Positions 30,528 to 39,602 of a stretch of 64,000 bases of DNA are shown here, piece after piece. The notes beneath the pieces were generated by a model. It was not told the DNA's origin, searched no databases, and was given only the letters and a program-made list of their open reading frames with translations. The stretch spans positions 554,659-618,658 of the forward strand of contig NZ_VKHQ01000004.1 of assembly GCF_009792795.1 (NCBI RefSeq), given 5' to 3'. The first letter of the stretch is position 1. Every line of letters begins with the position of its first letter. Source of the stretch: Cognatiluteimonas profundi. Its GTDB lineage: Bacteria > Pseudomonadota > Gammaproteobacteria > Xanthomonadales > Xanthomonadaceae. Position numbers and translations under genes: made by a program.

Positions 30528-30563
30528 ACATGCAGCGCCCTGCCGGGTTCCGGGTCGCACCGC

Positions 30564-31502
30564 ATGAACCCCGCGCTGTCGGTCATCTTCTTCACCACGC
30601 TGTCCGGCGCCGGCTATGGCCTGCTCGCGTGGACGGCGCTGGCTGCGCTGCTGGGGCAACCCGCGCGGCCGCTGCTGGTGTCGCTCGCGGTGGCGCTGGC
30701 GCTGGTGAGCGCCGGCCTGCTGAGCTCGCTCGCGCACCTGGGCAAGCCGCGGCGTGCGTGGCGTGCATTGTCGCAATGGCGCACGTCATGGCTGTCGCGC
30801 GAAGGCGTGGCATCGCTGCTGACCTACGTGCCGGCGCTGCTGCTGGCGGTCGCCTTGCTGCCCGGCATGATCAGCGCGGACGCCAGCGGCAGCGTGGTCG
30901 CACTCAACCTGGTGGGACGGCTGGTCGCACTGGCATTGATCGCGAGCGCGCTGGCCACGGTGGCCTGCACCGCAATGATCTACGCCTGCCTCAAGCCGAT
31001 ACCGGCCTGGCGCCATCGCCTGGTGGTGCCGATGTACCTGCTGTTCGCGCTGTTGTGCGGCGGATTGAGCGCGCTCGCCCTGCTGCATGCGCCGACTCGC
31101 ACGCCTTGGCTGATGCTCGCCGGACTCGGGGCGATCGGCCTGGCAACCTGCAAATGGCTCTACTGGCGCGACATCGATCGCACGGCGCTGCCGGCAACGC
31201 GCGGCGACGCGGTGGGTCTGCCGGCGCGCACGGTCACGGTGTTCGAGCGACCGCATACCGAAGCCAATTACCTGACCCGCGAAATGGCGTTCGTGCTGGC
31301 ACGCCGGCAGGCAACGCCCTTGCGCTGGCTCGCCACGGTGTTGTTCGCGCTGTTGCCGATCGCCTGCCTGCTGTTCGTCTGGTTCAACGGCGGCGGTGCG
31401 GCCTGGTTCGCTGCCGCCGCGGTGTCGTCGATGGGCGGCGCCTTCGTCGAACGCTGGCTGTTCTTCGCCCAGGCCCGGCACCTGGTCACGCTGTATTACT
31501 GA
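30564..31502 (+). CDS. Membrane anchor subunit, DmsC/SoeC-like
   Basis: A 312-aa integral membrane protein with about eight hydrophobic segments. It opens MNPALSVIFFTTLSGAGYGLLAW, and LSSLAHLGKPRRAWRAL is typical of the DmsC family; SWLSREGVASLLTYVPAL follows. It links the Fe-S subunit to the quinone pool. No haem-binding His pairs are evident, so it is quinone-only like DmsC. The actual ATG at 30564 is chosen; an in-frame ATG at 30450 lies inside repeats and is rejected. Ends 52 bp before the convergent hemC. Confidence 0.85.
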   Translation: MNPALSVIFFTTLSGAGYGLLAWTALAALLGQPARPLLVSLAVALALVSAGLLSSLAHLGKPRRAWRALSQWRTSWLSREGVASLLTYVPALLLAVALLPGMISADASGSVVALNLVGRLVALALIASALATVACTAMIYACLKPIPAWRHRLVVPMYLLFALLCGGLSALALLHAPTRTPWLMLAGLGAIGLATCKWLYWRDIDRTALPATRGDAVGLPARTVTVFERPHTEANYLTREMAFVLARRQATPLRWLATVLFALLPIACLLFVWFNGGGAAWFAAAAVSSMGGAFVERWLFFAQARHLVTLYY

Positions 31503-31516
31503 CACGCTCCGTCGCG

Positions 31517-31547
31517 TGCGCAGTTGCGCAGTTGCGCAGTTGCGCAG
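31517..31547. repeat. 8-bp tandem repeat (TGCGCAGT x3.9)
   Basis: TGCGCAGT occurs three times followed by a partial copy, in the short gap between the convergent membrane-subunit gene and hemC. Probably slippage; no function suggested. Confidence 0.9.
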
Positions 31548-31554
31548 GCGTTGC

Positions 31555-32499
31555 TCAGGACAGATAGGGGCCGGTATCGGCTTCGGCGGCAACCAGCAGC
31601 ATCTCGCGCGCGCCCAGGGCCAGCAGCTGTGCGGCGACATCGCGGCCCAGTGCCGCAGGTGCGTCGCGCTGTCCGGTTGCCTCGGCGCGCACGCAGCGAC
31701 CATCGGCGGCGTCGCCGACCAGGCCGGCCAGATGCAGCTTGTCGCCATCGAGTCGCGCATAGGCCGCGACCGGGACATGACAGCTGCCATGCAGGGCGCG
31801 GTTCATGGCGCGCTCGGCGTCCACGCAGATACGGGTGGATGCATCGTCCAGCGCACTGCACAGGCCTTGCACCACGCCATCGTCGTCGCGGCATTCGATC
31901 GCGATGGCGCCCTGCGACGGCGCCGGCAACCAGTCCGGCGCCTGCAGGCGCGCGCGGATGCGCGGGCCCAGGCCCAGGCGTTCGAGCCCGGCACAGGCCA
32001 GCACGATCGCCTCGTAGCCGCCGTCATCGAGCTTCTGCAGGCGCGTGTTGACGTTGCCGCGCAGGTCGAGCAGCTGCAGGTCCGGCCGCCGCGCACGCAG
32101 TTGCGCCTGGCGCCGCAACGATGACGTGCCGACGCGCGCGCCCTGCGGCAACGCCGCGATGTCGGCATGGCGACTGCTGACGAACGCGTCGGCGTAATCG
32201 GCGCGCGCGAGGATCGCCGGCAGGGTGAAGCCCGGTTCCAGCTCCATCGGCACGTCCTTGAGCGAATGCACGGCGCAATCGGCCTCGCCGCGCTGCATCG
32301 CCAGTTCGAGCTCCTTGAGGAACAGTCCCTTGCCGCCGATCGCCGCCAGCGAGCGGTCCAGCACTTCATCGCCGCGCGTGCTCATCGGCACCAGCTCGAC
32401 GCGCAGGCCGGGGTGGGCCAGGCGCAGGCGTTCGGCGACATGCTCGCTCTGCCACAGGGCGAGCGGACTCTTGCGGGTGGCGATGCGCAGGCTGGGCAT
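31555..32499 (-). CDS. hemC: Porphobilinogen deaminase (hydroxymethylbilane synthase)
   Basis: A 314-aa haem-pathway enzyme that joins four porphobilinogen molecules. [11 protein letters not shown] opens the protein, [11 protein letters not shown] and HSLKDVPM are present, and the dipyrromethane cofactor Cys is in [14 protein letters not shown] (about residue 243). The start at 32499 fits the family. It lies downstream of algZ-algR on the same strand, an order I know from pseudomonads and xanthomonads. Convergent with the molybdoenzyme operon. Confidence 0.95.
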   Translation of the reverse strand: MPSLRIATRKSPLALWQSEHVAERLRLAHPGLRVELVPMSTRGDEVLDRSLAAIGGKGLFLKELELAMQRGEADCAVHSLKDVPMELEPGFTLPAILARADYADAFVSSRHADIAALPQGARVGTSSLRRQAQLRARRPDLQLLDLRGNVNTRLQKLDDGGYEAIVLACAGLERLGLGPRIRARLQAPDWLPAPSQGAIAIECRDDDGVVQGLCSALDDASTRICVDAERAMNRALHGSCHVPVAAYARLDGDKLHLAGLVGDAADGRCVRAEATGQRDAPAALGRDVAAQLLALGAREMLLVAAEADTGPYLS

Positions 32500-32581
32500 G
32501 CCGTGATTATCGCCGCTGCGACCTGCTGGATGCTTGCCCGGGGCCCGCGTGCGGTTGGCCGGGACGCGTGGCGGCGCGCCG

Positions 32582-33307
32582 TCACAGATGGCGGATGGTC
32601 TCGCGCAGGTGCGACACGCAGCGGCGGCTGACTTCCAGCGGTTGCTTGCCATGGCGCAGCACCGCCTGCACATGGCCATCGGGGGAGCGCTTGAGCTCGA
32701 GGATCTCGTGGCGCGCGACCAGGCAATTGCGATGGATGCGGACGAAGCGCTCCCCGAATTCGTCCTCCAGCGATTTCAGCGATTCCTCGATGAGGTCTTC
32801 GCCGCGCGCATGGTGGACGACGACGTATTTCTCTTCCGCCTGCAGGTAGTGCACGTCCTCCACCGGGATGAGTCGCAGGCTGCCGCGCATGCGCGCGCAC
32901 AGGTGGGTGCGCTGGGCACCGCGGGCGGTGGTGGCCTGGCCACGTCCTGCGGCGAACGTGCGCACCCGGTCCAGGGCCGCGGCCAGGCGCTCCGGCCGCA
33001 CCGGCTTGACCAGGTAGTCGATCGCCGCCGCATCGAAGGCCGACAACGCATGCGCGTCGAATGCGGTGCAGAACACCACTGCCGGCCGCGGCTCGAATGC
33101 GGCCAGGTGGCGAGCGGTCTCCAGGCCATCGATGCCGGGCATGACGATGTCGAGCAGGACCAGGTCCGGGCTCAGTTCGGCGCAGGCATGCAGCGCGGCA
33201 TGGCCGTCGGCCGCCTCGGCGACCACGGTGACGCCGGGCTGCTCCTCCAGCAGCTCGCGCAGGCGCGCGCGTGCCAACGGCTCGTCGTCGACGATGACGA
33301 CCTTCAC
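32582..33307 (-). CDS. algR: LytTR response regulator AlgR
   Basis: A 241-aa DNA-binding response regulator. The receiver has [13 protein letters not shown], the phospho-acceptor Asp in [12 protein letters not shown] (about residue 54) and the switch Lys in YLVKPVRPE. The C-terminal LytTR domain starts near 140 and includes [10 protein letters not shown] and [15 protein letters not shown]. AlgR controls alginate, type IV pilus and virulence genes in Pseudomonas; in xanthomonads the target set differs. It follows algZ by 42 bp, its cognate sensor. Confidence 0.9.
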   Translation of the reverse strand: MKVVIVDDEPLARARLRELLEEQPGVTVVAEAADGHAALHACAELSPDLVLLDIVMPGIDGLETARHLAAFEPRPAVVFCTAFDAHALSAFDAAAIDYLVKPVRPERLAAALDRVRTFAAGRGQATTARGAQRTHLCARMRGSLRLIPVEDVHYLQAEEKYVVVHHARGEDLIEESLKSLEDEFGERFVRIHRNCLVARHEILELKRSPDGHVQAVLRHGKQPLEVSRRCVSHLRETIRHL

Positions 33308-33349
33308 GCGACACCCTGCGCGCGGCGCGGCGTCATCGGTGCGACCAGC

Positions 33350-34414
33350 TCATGGCTGCCGGCTCCATCGTGCGGACCTTTCGCCCTGGACGGGAATGGC
33401 GACTTCGCAGCGATAGTAGCCCTCGTGCCATTGCGACGTCATGCGCGCGCGCGGGCCGAAGGCATAGGCCAGGCGGTGCCCGATGCTGGTGGTGGCATGG
33501 CGCGCGCCGTTGCTGTCCTGGCCGCGTGGCGGCGGCGACGGATTGCCGACGATGATCCGCAGCAGGTCCTTGTCGGCAACGATGCCGATGTCGATGCAGC
33601 CGCCTTGCGGCAGGCGCGAGATGCCGTGCAGCACCGCATTCTCCAGCAGCGGCTGCAACATCAGTCGCGGCAACGGCAGCGCCCACGGCAGCGGCTCCGT
33701 TTTCTGCCATGCGACCTGCAGGCGGACACCCAGGCGCAGCGCCTCGATCGCCAGGTAGCGTTCGGCGAGTTCGACTTCCTCGCGCAGGCTGGAGTCCGAT
33801 TCGCCCGCGCCCAGCGCGGCACGGAACAGATCGGACAGGTCCAGCACGGCGCGTTCGGCGACGACCGGATCGTGGCGGACCAGGCCGGCGATGGTGTTCA
33901 TGCTGTTGAACAGGAAATGCGGCTTGATGCGCGCCTGCAAGGCGTCGGCCTCGGCGCGCGCGCTGGCGCGCACCTGCGCCTGCCAGCCATCGATCACGAA
34001 CAGGTAGCGCAACACCACCGCGGTGATCAGCGCCGCGATCGCCGCGCTGCCGGAGGCGAACTGCAGCATGTGCACGCTGGCGGGGATCAGGTCGTAGCCG
34101 AGGCTGCGATCGAGCTGGTGCAGCATCGCCGCGCCCAGCAGCGCGATGAGCGCGGCGGACATCACCGCCGCCAGCGAGCCCAGCGCGAGCGGCAACCGCG
34201 ACAGCTGCCGTCGCGAGGCACACAGCAGCACCGCGATCGTCAGTGCCAGCCACAGCGCGAAGCCACTGGCCGAGACGAAGCGCTGCGGATTCCAGGGCGC
34301 GCCGCCATCGGGTGCCAGCGCCAGCACCAGCACCACCAGTTCCGCCACGCCGAACATGGTCGCCAGTCGCGGCAGGCGACACAGGTCGGGAAGCCAGGGC
34401 TCAGCGGTGCGCAT
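33350..34414 (-). CDS. algZ: LytS-family sensor histidine kinase AlgZ/FimS
   Basis: A 354-aa membrane sensor. Four hydrophobic segments lie in residues ~20-150, then a His_kinase domain with the phospho-site motif ARIKPHFLFNSMNTIAGLVRH (about residue 178). An ATPase part with LMLQPLLENAVLHGI follows; the later G-boxes are weak, as is normal for the AlgZ/FimS type, which lacks classical catalytic boxes. Pairs with AlgR immediately downstream. The esterase gene lies 6 bp upstream on the same strand. Confidence 0.88.
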   Translation of the reverse strand: MRTAEPWLPDLCRLPRLATMFGVAELVVLVLALAPDGGAPWNPQRFVSASGFALWLALTIAVLLCASRRQLSRLPLALGSLAAVMSAALIALLGAAMLHQLDRSLGYDLIPASVHMLQFASGSAAIAALITAVVLRYLFVIDGWQAQVRASARAEADALQARIKPHFLFNSMNTIAGLVRHDPVVAERAVLDLSDLFRAALGAGESDSSLREEVELAERYLAIEALRLGVRLQVAWQKTEPLPWALPLPRLMLQPLLENAVLHGISRLPQGGCIDIGIVADKDLLRIIVGNPSPPPRGQDSNGARHATTSIGHRLAYAFGPRARMTSQWHEGYYRCEVAIPVQGERSARWSRQP

Positions 34415-34420
34415 GCATCC

Positions 34421-35110
34421 CTAGCCGGCAGCGAGGCGTCGCGACAGCCAGTCGCCAAGGTCGCGGATTTCATCCGGACTCACGGCATGTGGAATCGGGT
34501 AGGAGTGCCAGTCGACGGTGAATCCGGCTTGCCGCAGCAACGCCGCGCTGTGCATGCCGGCGGCGTGCGGGATCACGGGATCCATCAGCCCATGCGCCAT
34601 GAACACTGGTTGCATGGACGCGGTGGGTTCCGCGCTGCCGAGGCGATCGGACATCGGCAGGTAGGTCGACAGGGCGATCAACCCGGCCAGGGGCTGCTGG
34701 CGGCGCAAGGCGCACGCGAGCGTGATCGCGCCACCCTGGGAGAAGCCGGCCAGGATCACCCGCGATGCCGGGATGCCGCGCGTGGCCTGGTGCGCGATCA
34801 ACGCGTCGACCTGCCCGATCGATTCGAGTACACCGTGCTCATCGGCGCGCGCGCTGCCGGCAGCGGTGAAGCCGGCGTCGCGGATGTCGTACCAGGCGCG
34901 CATGCGCATGCCGCCATTGATCGTGACCGCGCGCTGCGGGGCATGCGGGAACACGAAGCGCACGGCGGGCCAGTCGCGGCGGACGAGCTCGGGCACCATC
35001 GGGGCGAAGTCGTTGCCGTCCGCGCCCAGCCCGTGCAGCCACACCACGGCCCACGACGGGTCGGGTCCGGTTTCGTGTTCGATCGTCTGCAGCAGGTCGG
35101 GTGTGCTCAT
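34421..35110 (-). CDS. Carboxylesterase/phospholipase family (EstB-like)
   Basis: A 229-aa alpha/beta hydrolase of the acyl-protein-thioesterase type. Motifs: VVWLHGLGADGNDF, nucleophile GFSQGGAITLA, Asp in AHGLMDPVIPH and His in YPIPHAVSPDE. No signal peptide. It hydrolyses short esters in relatives. Length is normal. Its stop is 6 bp before the algZ start, so it may sit in the same transcript; there is no known functional tie to AlgZR. Confidence 0.88.
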   Translation of the reverse strand: MSTPDLLQTIEHETGPDPSWAVVWLHGLGADGNDFAPMVPELVRRDWPAVRFVFPHAPQRAVTINGGMRMRAWYDIRDAGFTAAGSARADEHGVLESIGQVDALIAHQATRGIPASRVILAGFSQGGAITLACALRRQQPLAGLIALSTYLPMSDRLGSAEPTASMQPVFMAHGLMDPVIPHAAGMHSAALLRQAGFTVDWHSYPIPHAVSPDEIRDLGDWLSRRLAAG

Positions 35111-35143
35111 GCCGGCATTGTGGCGGCGACCACGACCCGGGCG

Positions 35144-35812
35144 TCAACTCCGGTCCGGCTCCCCGCGCCCGCGCGCAGGCTCGGCATCGATCCGGAACCG
35201 GCAGACGTGTCCGCCGCGCACGATGCATTCCATGTGGTGGATGCGGCGGCCGGTGGTCGCCTCCATGTAGGCCAGGTCGAACTTGCACACCTGCGGATGC
35301 TGGCGGGCGAGCGCGTGGAAGACGCAATTGAAGGCTTCGACCTGCCAGTCGTCGCCGTGGCGCGCCGGTACCGCCTCGTAGCCCAGGCCATCCAGGCGCT
35401 GCGCCAGCGCACGCGCCATGCCATCCGGACCATCGCCCGGTTGCAGCGCCGGTTGCGTCGCCGCGACGGTGGCGCCGAGGTCCTGCAACAGGCTGCCGAC
35501 CTCCGCCTCGCCCATCCGGGTGTGCAGCTGCGCCAGCAATGCACCGGCGATCGCACCGTAGTTGCGCGGAAACAGTTCACGCCCGGCGCCGGTCAGCGCG
35601 AACCGTGCCTGCGGTCGCCCGCCCGTCGCGCGCGACTGCACGCGTTCGACGCAGCCATGGCCGAGCAAGGCCGTCAGGTGCTGGCGGACCGCGTTGTGGC
35701 TGACGTGCAGGCGCTCGCACAACTCCTCCACCGCGCAGCCGTCGGAGGCCTGCAGCAGCTGTCGCAACAGCCGCTGCTGGGTCTCGCCGAACCGGGCCAG
35801 GCCCTGCGCCAT
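35144..35812 (-). CDS. SufR-like winged-HTH regulator with C-terminal cysteine cluster
   Basis: A 222-aa regulator. The N-terminal winged HTH reads CAVEELCERLHVSHNAVRQHL with a wing GGRPQARFALT. The C-terminal half has four Cys in the order C-x12-C-x19-C-x7-C, from NCVFHALARQHPQVCKF to ECIVRGGHVC, which suggests an Fe-S or metal site as in SufR-type regulators. ATG at 35812 has AGGAG six bases upstream; the longer frame is rejected. No suf genes are nearby. The target is unknown; a lipoprotein gene lies upstream on the same strand. Confidence 0.82.
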   Translation of the reverse strand: MAQGLARFGETQQRLLRQLLQASDGCAVEELCERLHVSHNAVRQHLTALLGHGCVERVQSRATGGRPQARFALTGAGRELFPRNYGAIAGALLAQLHTRMGEAEVGSLLQDLGATVAATQPALQPGDGPDGMARALAQRLDGLGYEAVPARHGDDWQVEAFNCVFHALARQHPQVCKFDLAYMEATTGRRIHHMECIVRGGHVCRFRIDAEPARGRGEPDRS

Positions 35813-35899
35813 CGTCAGCTCCTCACAATCGTCTGGAAAAGCACGAGCCAAGCTCGCATGCGGAAGCTCTGGCGCGCGGCGGCGCGGCCGATGGTGTCG

Positions 35900-36619
35900 T
35901 CAGCCAGCATTTGCTCGGCGCGGAAACTGCTTGGCGATCGCGCCCGCCAGTGCATCGGCGATCGCATCCATGTGCGCCTGCATCGCCGTCCACGTGGCGG
36001 CTTCACCCACGGTGTCGCCAGCCATGATCTGCTGGATCTGCTGCGCATGATGCGCGCCGTGGGCGAGCAGCAATCCACGCACGGTGTCTTCGGGCAGGTT
36101 GGGATTGGCGCCGGCGAGGAACCTGGCGATCTCGCCGGCATTGGCGGCCAGGTCGGCCATCGCCTTGTCGGCGGCGGCGCTGTCGTTCTTGGCGCGCGCA
36201 TCGGTCAGCGCCTTGACCGCGCCCCAGTGGCCACCGAGCAGTTCCAGCATCCGGTCGCCGCCGGCCTTGCCGTAGAAGCCCGCCACCACGCCGCTGATCT
36301 GTCTGGCGTTGGCGACGACGGCATCGGCGGCTTTGCGTGCCCCGGCAGCGTCCTTCGCATGCATGGCGAGGGCGTACTCGCGGGCGTGGACGATATGGCC
36401 GTGCCACAGATCGCGCAGCGCGGCCTGCAGTTTCGGCGCGGGGACGCTGGCGGCAACCGGTGCCGCGGCCGTGGTGTCGACTGGAGGCGGTACCGGAGCC
36501 GGCATCGTGGCGTCGGCGGCAGGTGCCTGCGCCATCGTGGCGTTGCTCGTGGGCTTGTTGCAGGCGGCCAGCACCAGCAACAAGGTGGCGAGGCCGATGG
36601 GCTTGATCGAGGGATGCAT
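35900..36619 (-). CDS. Predicted helical lipoprotein, His-rich
   Basis: A 239-aa lipoprotein. The signal peptide ends in VLAAC followed by NKPTS; a Pro/Ala/Val linker continues to ~60. The rest reads as four or more helices with scattered His: WHGHIVHAREYALAMHAKDAA early, and LLLAHGAHHAQQIQQIM near the end. That spacing could form a metal-binding helical bundle, but I cannot name a family with confidence. ATG at 36619; the longer frame is the complement of the metalloprotease region. It is 87 bp upstream of the Cys-rich regulator on the same strand. Confidence 0.72.
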   Translation of the reverse strand: MHPSIKPIGLATLLLVLAACNKPTSNATMAQAPAADATMPAPVPPPVDTTAAAPVAASVPAPKLQAALRDLWHGHIVHAREYALAMHAKDAAGARKAADAVVANARQISGVVAGFYGKAGGDRMLELLGGHWGAVKALTDARAKNDSAAADKAMADLAANAGEIARFLAGANPNLPEDTVRGLLLAHGAHHAQQIQQIMAGDTVGEAATWTAMQAHMDAIADALAGAIAKQFPRRANAG

Positions 36620-36734
36620 GGATGACTCCGTGGGCGTCGCGGGATGCGGCCAAGCCATCCTGCGCGCCCCAGTGTCAGTCACAAGCAAGACATGTGTAAA
36701 GCCGGCTAAAAGACGTCCAGCCGTCGAGTCCGCC

Positions 36735-39263
36735 CTAGTCGGCCAGCGGGGAATCCATCCAGTCCGCCTCACCGATCGGCTCGCCGGGCGGCACGCTGAC
36801 GCTGCGCGGCCGGTCGGCCAGCAGCGCTTCACGCTCGCGCGGATCGAGCAGCTTGCGCGACAGGCTTGCGCTCCAGGCGCGCTCGGCACCGCTGCCACCG
36901 CGCCTGCCCAGGGCGAGGGCGATGTCGTGCACGCGCTGGTCGAGCAGCGCGGCGACTTCGGGTGTCGTGCCGGGCATGCGCGCCACCTGCGCCATGCTGA
37001 CGATGGCGCGGTAACCGATCCGGCGCGAGACGTCATCGGCGTGCGCGGGCAGCGCGACCGCGGCGATGCGGTCAAGCAGGTCGGCCACGCCCGGCAGCGA
37101 TGGATCGACCGCATGCTGCGCGGACAGCCGCGCCAGCCGCGCCGGCGCCAGCAGCGCACGCAGGCTGATCGTCGCGGCGGTATCGGCCGCGACCAGCGGA
37201 TCGAACACCGGGCGCGACGGGCTGTCCATCAACTCGATCTCGTACTGGCGGTTGAACGAGCCGTTGCGCGCTGCCGTGAGCAGCGGCAGCAGCTGCGACG
37301 GCACGCGCAGCGCGTCGGGCGCGAGCGTCGCGACCACCGCATCGATCGCCGCGCGCTGTCGCGCGGCCGACACCGGCGCCGAATGTTCGCGGCCATCGCC
37401 CTTCACCGCATACGCCAGCTCGACGCCGCCGATCGCCTTGGCCGCGGCGGCGACCTGGTAACGATGCAGCAGCCAGATCGGCACGAAGCGGCGTTGCAGG
37501 TTCGCCATCGGCTCTCCCGGCTCAAGCGCGTCGAGGCCGAAGCGGTCCACCGCCACGCGACGCACCTGCATGATCCGTTGCAGCTCCGCGGTCGGATCCG
37601 CGCCGTCGTCCCATAGCGCGGCCCACGGCTGCGCGGTGTCGACCGCGCGCGCGTTGTCGTCGGAGACGTAGCGCTGTCCCGCGGCGACGGCGGCGCGGGC
37701 CTTGGCCAGCGCGGCGGCCTGTGGATCCATGCCCGGGCCGGGCTCGCCGTACAGCCAGTCGACGGTGCTGCGATCCCACGCGCCGATGCCGCGGTCGTAG
37801 GCATCCGAGAGATCCAGGTGTCCGTCGATGAGGCCGATGCGCGGTGCCGGATAGTCCATCACCGACGCGCGTCCCTGCGTGCTGGCCGCGAAGTTGTGCG
37901 CGAAGCCGAGCGCATGGCCGACTTCATGGGCGCCGAGTTGGCGCAGCCGCGCGAGCGTGACCTGGATCGGGTCGTTGGGACCGCCGGTGCCGACCTTCGC
38001 GGCACCGACCAGGCCTTCGAAGATCTCGATGTCCTGGCGCGCGCGCAGCGAACCCAGCACCACCATGCCCTTGACGATCTCGCCGGTGCGCGGGTCGACG
38101 ATCTCCTGCCCGAACGACCAGCCGCGCGTGGCGCGGTCCACCCAGTTGATGATGTTGTAGCGCGCGTCCATCGGGTCGATGCCTGGCGGCAGCACCTTGA
38201 CCTGGAACGCGTCGATGTAGCCGGCGGCGTCGAAGGCCTGCGACCACCAGCCGATGCCTTCGACCAGGGCCGACCGGATCGGCTCGGGCGCGCGCGAATC
38301 GACGTAGAACACGATCGGCTTGGCGACGCGTGACCGCGCGGCGGCGGGATCGAGCTTCACCAGCCGGAAGCGGTTCGCATAGTCGCGCACCACGTCGCGG
38401 CCGAGCGGCGCGCCGAAGTCCGCCACCTGCGTGGAGAAGCCGCCCATGCGCGGATCGAACGTGCGCGGGGTGAAGCCCGGCTGCGGCAGGCGCACGAAGC
38501 TGTGGTGCACGGTGAAGCTCACCTGCTTCAGGCCGTCCGCGATGTTGTCGACCTCGGCGCCGGGCGTGTCCGACGCATAAGTCTGCACGGCATCGACTTC
38601 GAGGTTGTCGGGGAACAGCTTCAGCGACGTCGGGTCCACGGCGCTCAGCGCCGCATCGAGCTTGAAGGCCTTGCCCGCGCCCTGCGGCGCACCGCCCGCT
38701 CCGAGCGGATCGGACGACTGGTTGAGCGATTCGACGATGCCGAGCGTGTCGGTGGCGAGGAAGCCCGCGATGTCCACCACGCGGCGTCCGTCGGGCAGCA
38801 CGTCGGCGACCTCGCCCATCCAGACCACGGAGGTGGCGAAGTCGGGACTCGCGCCGCCATCGACGGGACGGAAGCGCGGGTTCTCGAACTCGACCGCGAT
38901 CTTCTTCCCGTACGCCCGGAACGCGAGCACGCGCGTCGAGCCGATGCGCCCGCGATCGAGCATCGTCGGCGCCGCGCCCAGCCCGGTGCGCAGCGCGACC
39001 GAGTAGAGGAAACGCGCCGACACCCCGTCCGCGGCCGGCGCCGGCAGGGTGACCAGGATGCGGCCGGTCGCGTTGTCGACCTGCACCGGGAGCAGGCCAT
39101 CGAGCGTACGCAGTTGCGCGGCAGCGGCCGGCGCGGCATCCGGCGTTGCCGCCTGCGCTGGCGGCAGGCTCGCGAAGGTCATCGCCAGTGCCAGTGCAAT
39201 GGCGAACGAGCGCGAAGCCGTCGCGCGAAGGACGCAGGAGTGGGATGACCGGATGGAGCGCAT
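36735..39263 (-). CDS. Large secreted zinc metalloprotease (DUF5117/DUF4953 type)
   Basis: An 842-aa exported protein with a signal peptide ending near PPAQAATP. A DUF5117-like N-terminal domain follows, then the zinc site HEVGHALGFAHN near the middle (HExxHxxGxxH, metzincin-like), with MDYPAP as the likely Met-turn. The C-terminal third is helical (DUF4953). Relatives in Bacteroidetes and xanthomonads are annotated as zinc-dependent metalloproteases; substrates are not established. It is the last core-looking gene before the accessory region at 39.4 kb. Confidence 0.85.
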   Translation of the reverse strand: MRSIRSSHSCVLRATASRSFAIALALAMTFASLPPAQAATPDAAPAAAAQLRTLDGLLPVQVDNATGRILVTLPAPAADGVSARFLYSVALRTGLGAAPTMLDRGRIGSTRVLAFRAYGKKIAVEFENPRFRPVDGGASPDFATSVVWMGEVADVLPDGRRVVDIAGFLATDTLGIVESLNQSSDPLGAGGAPQGAGKAFKLDAALSAVDPTSLKLFPDNLEVDAVQTYASDTPGAEVDNIADGLKQVSFTVHHSFVRLPQPGFTPRTFDPRMGGFSTQVADFGAPLGRDVVRDYANRFRLVKLDPAAARSRVAKPIVFYVDSRAPEPIRSALVEGIGWWSQAFDAAGYIDAFQVKVLPPGIDPMDARYNIINWVDRATRGWSFGQEIVDPRTGEIVKGMVVLGSLRARQDIEIFEGLVGAAKVGTGGPNDPIQVTLARLRQLGAHEVGHALGFAHNFAASTQGRASVMDYPAPRIGLIDGHLDLSDAYDRGIGAWDRSTVDWLYGEPGPGMDPQAAALAKARAAVAAGQRYVSDDNARAVDTAQPWAALWDDGADPTAELQRIMQVRRVAVDRFGLDALEPGEPMANLQRRFVPIWLLHRYQVAAAAKAIGGVELAYAVKGDGREHSAPVSAARQRAAIDAVVATLAPDALRVPSQLLPLLTAARNGSFNRQYEIELMDSPSRPVFDPLVAADTAATISLRALLAPARLARLSAQHAVDPSLPGVADLLDRIAAVALPAHADDVSRRIGYRAIVSMAQVARMPGTTPEVAALLDQRVHDIALALGRRGGSGAERAWSASLSRKLLDPREREALLADRPRSVSVPPGEPIGEADWMDSPLAD

Positions 39264-39602
39264 GGACGGATTCCTGCGTTGGACGTGCTGCCGATCGTGG
39301 GAAGCGGCGTGCGCGACGGACGACATGACATTACAGCGAGATGGCATCGATTCAGCCGCCGGCACGCGGGACGTCGATCATCGGATCGCCGGCGCTTGCG
39401 TGGTGGGCCCAGCATCAACCGAGTTGTTGGCGTAATTCATGGCACGAGGCTCCAGTTCGTCGAATAGGTGGTCGTGCCCGGGCCGTGTCGCGACGCGGGT
39501 TGTGATTCAGGATATCCCGCATGGCGTTTTCTCGCAGTGCGCTTTCATCGTGTCTGTCAGGCATGCCAGCCACAGTGGATGGCTGCTGCGGCCGCAGCAG
39601 CA
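39264..39602. other. Intergenic region, no supported gene
   Basis: About 340 bp between the metalloprotease start and the outer-membrane efflux gene. A 63-aa frame on the minus strand (39415-39606) has no recognisable features. The region holds the perfect 18-bp palindrome CTGCTGCGGCCGCAGCAG (39583-39600) just past the efflux-operon stop, which may act in termination. It also holds a 12-bp match to a tRNA 3' end (39400-39411). Confidence 0.6.
39400..39411. repeat. Candidate attachment site copy (12 bp of tRNA 3' end)
   Basis: GTGGTGGGCCCA equals the 12 bp at 54751-54762, which cover the CCA end and acceptor strand of the CAU tRNA gene, in the same orientation. It sits at the edge between core-looking and accessory genes, as an att copy would. 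Short, so it could be chance. Confidence 0.4.

Noticed and set aside
30450-30563. N-terminal extension of the DmsC-like subunit
   Set aside because: The extra 38 residues are encoded by the 36-bp repeats and contain no membrane or targeting features; the ATG at 30564 matches the family start.
31517-31547. Intergenic regulatory array between the membrane subunit gene and hemC
   Set aside because: A simple 8-bp slippage repeat between converging gene ends, with no partner sites elsewhere.
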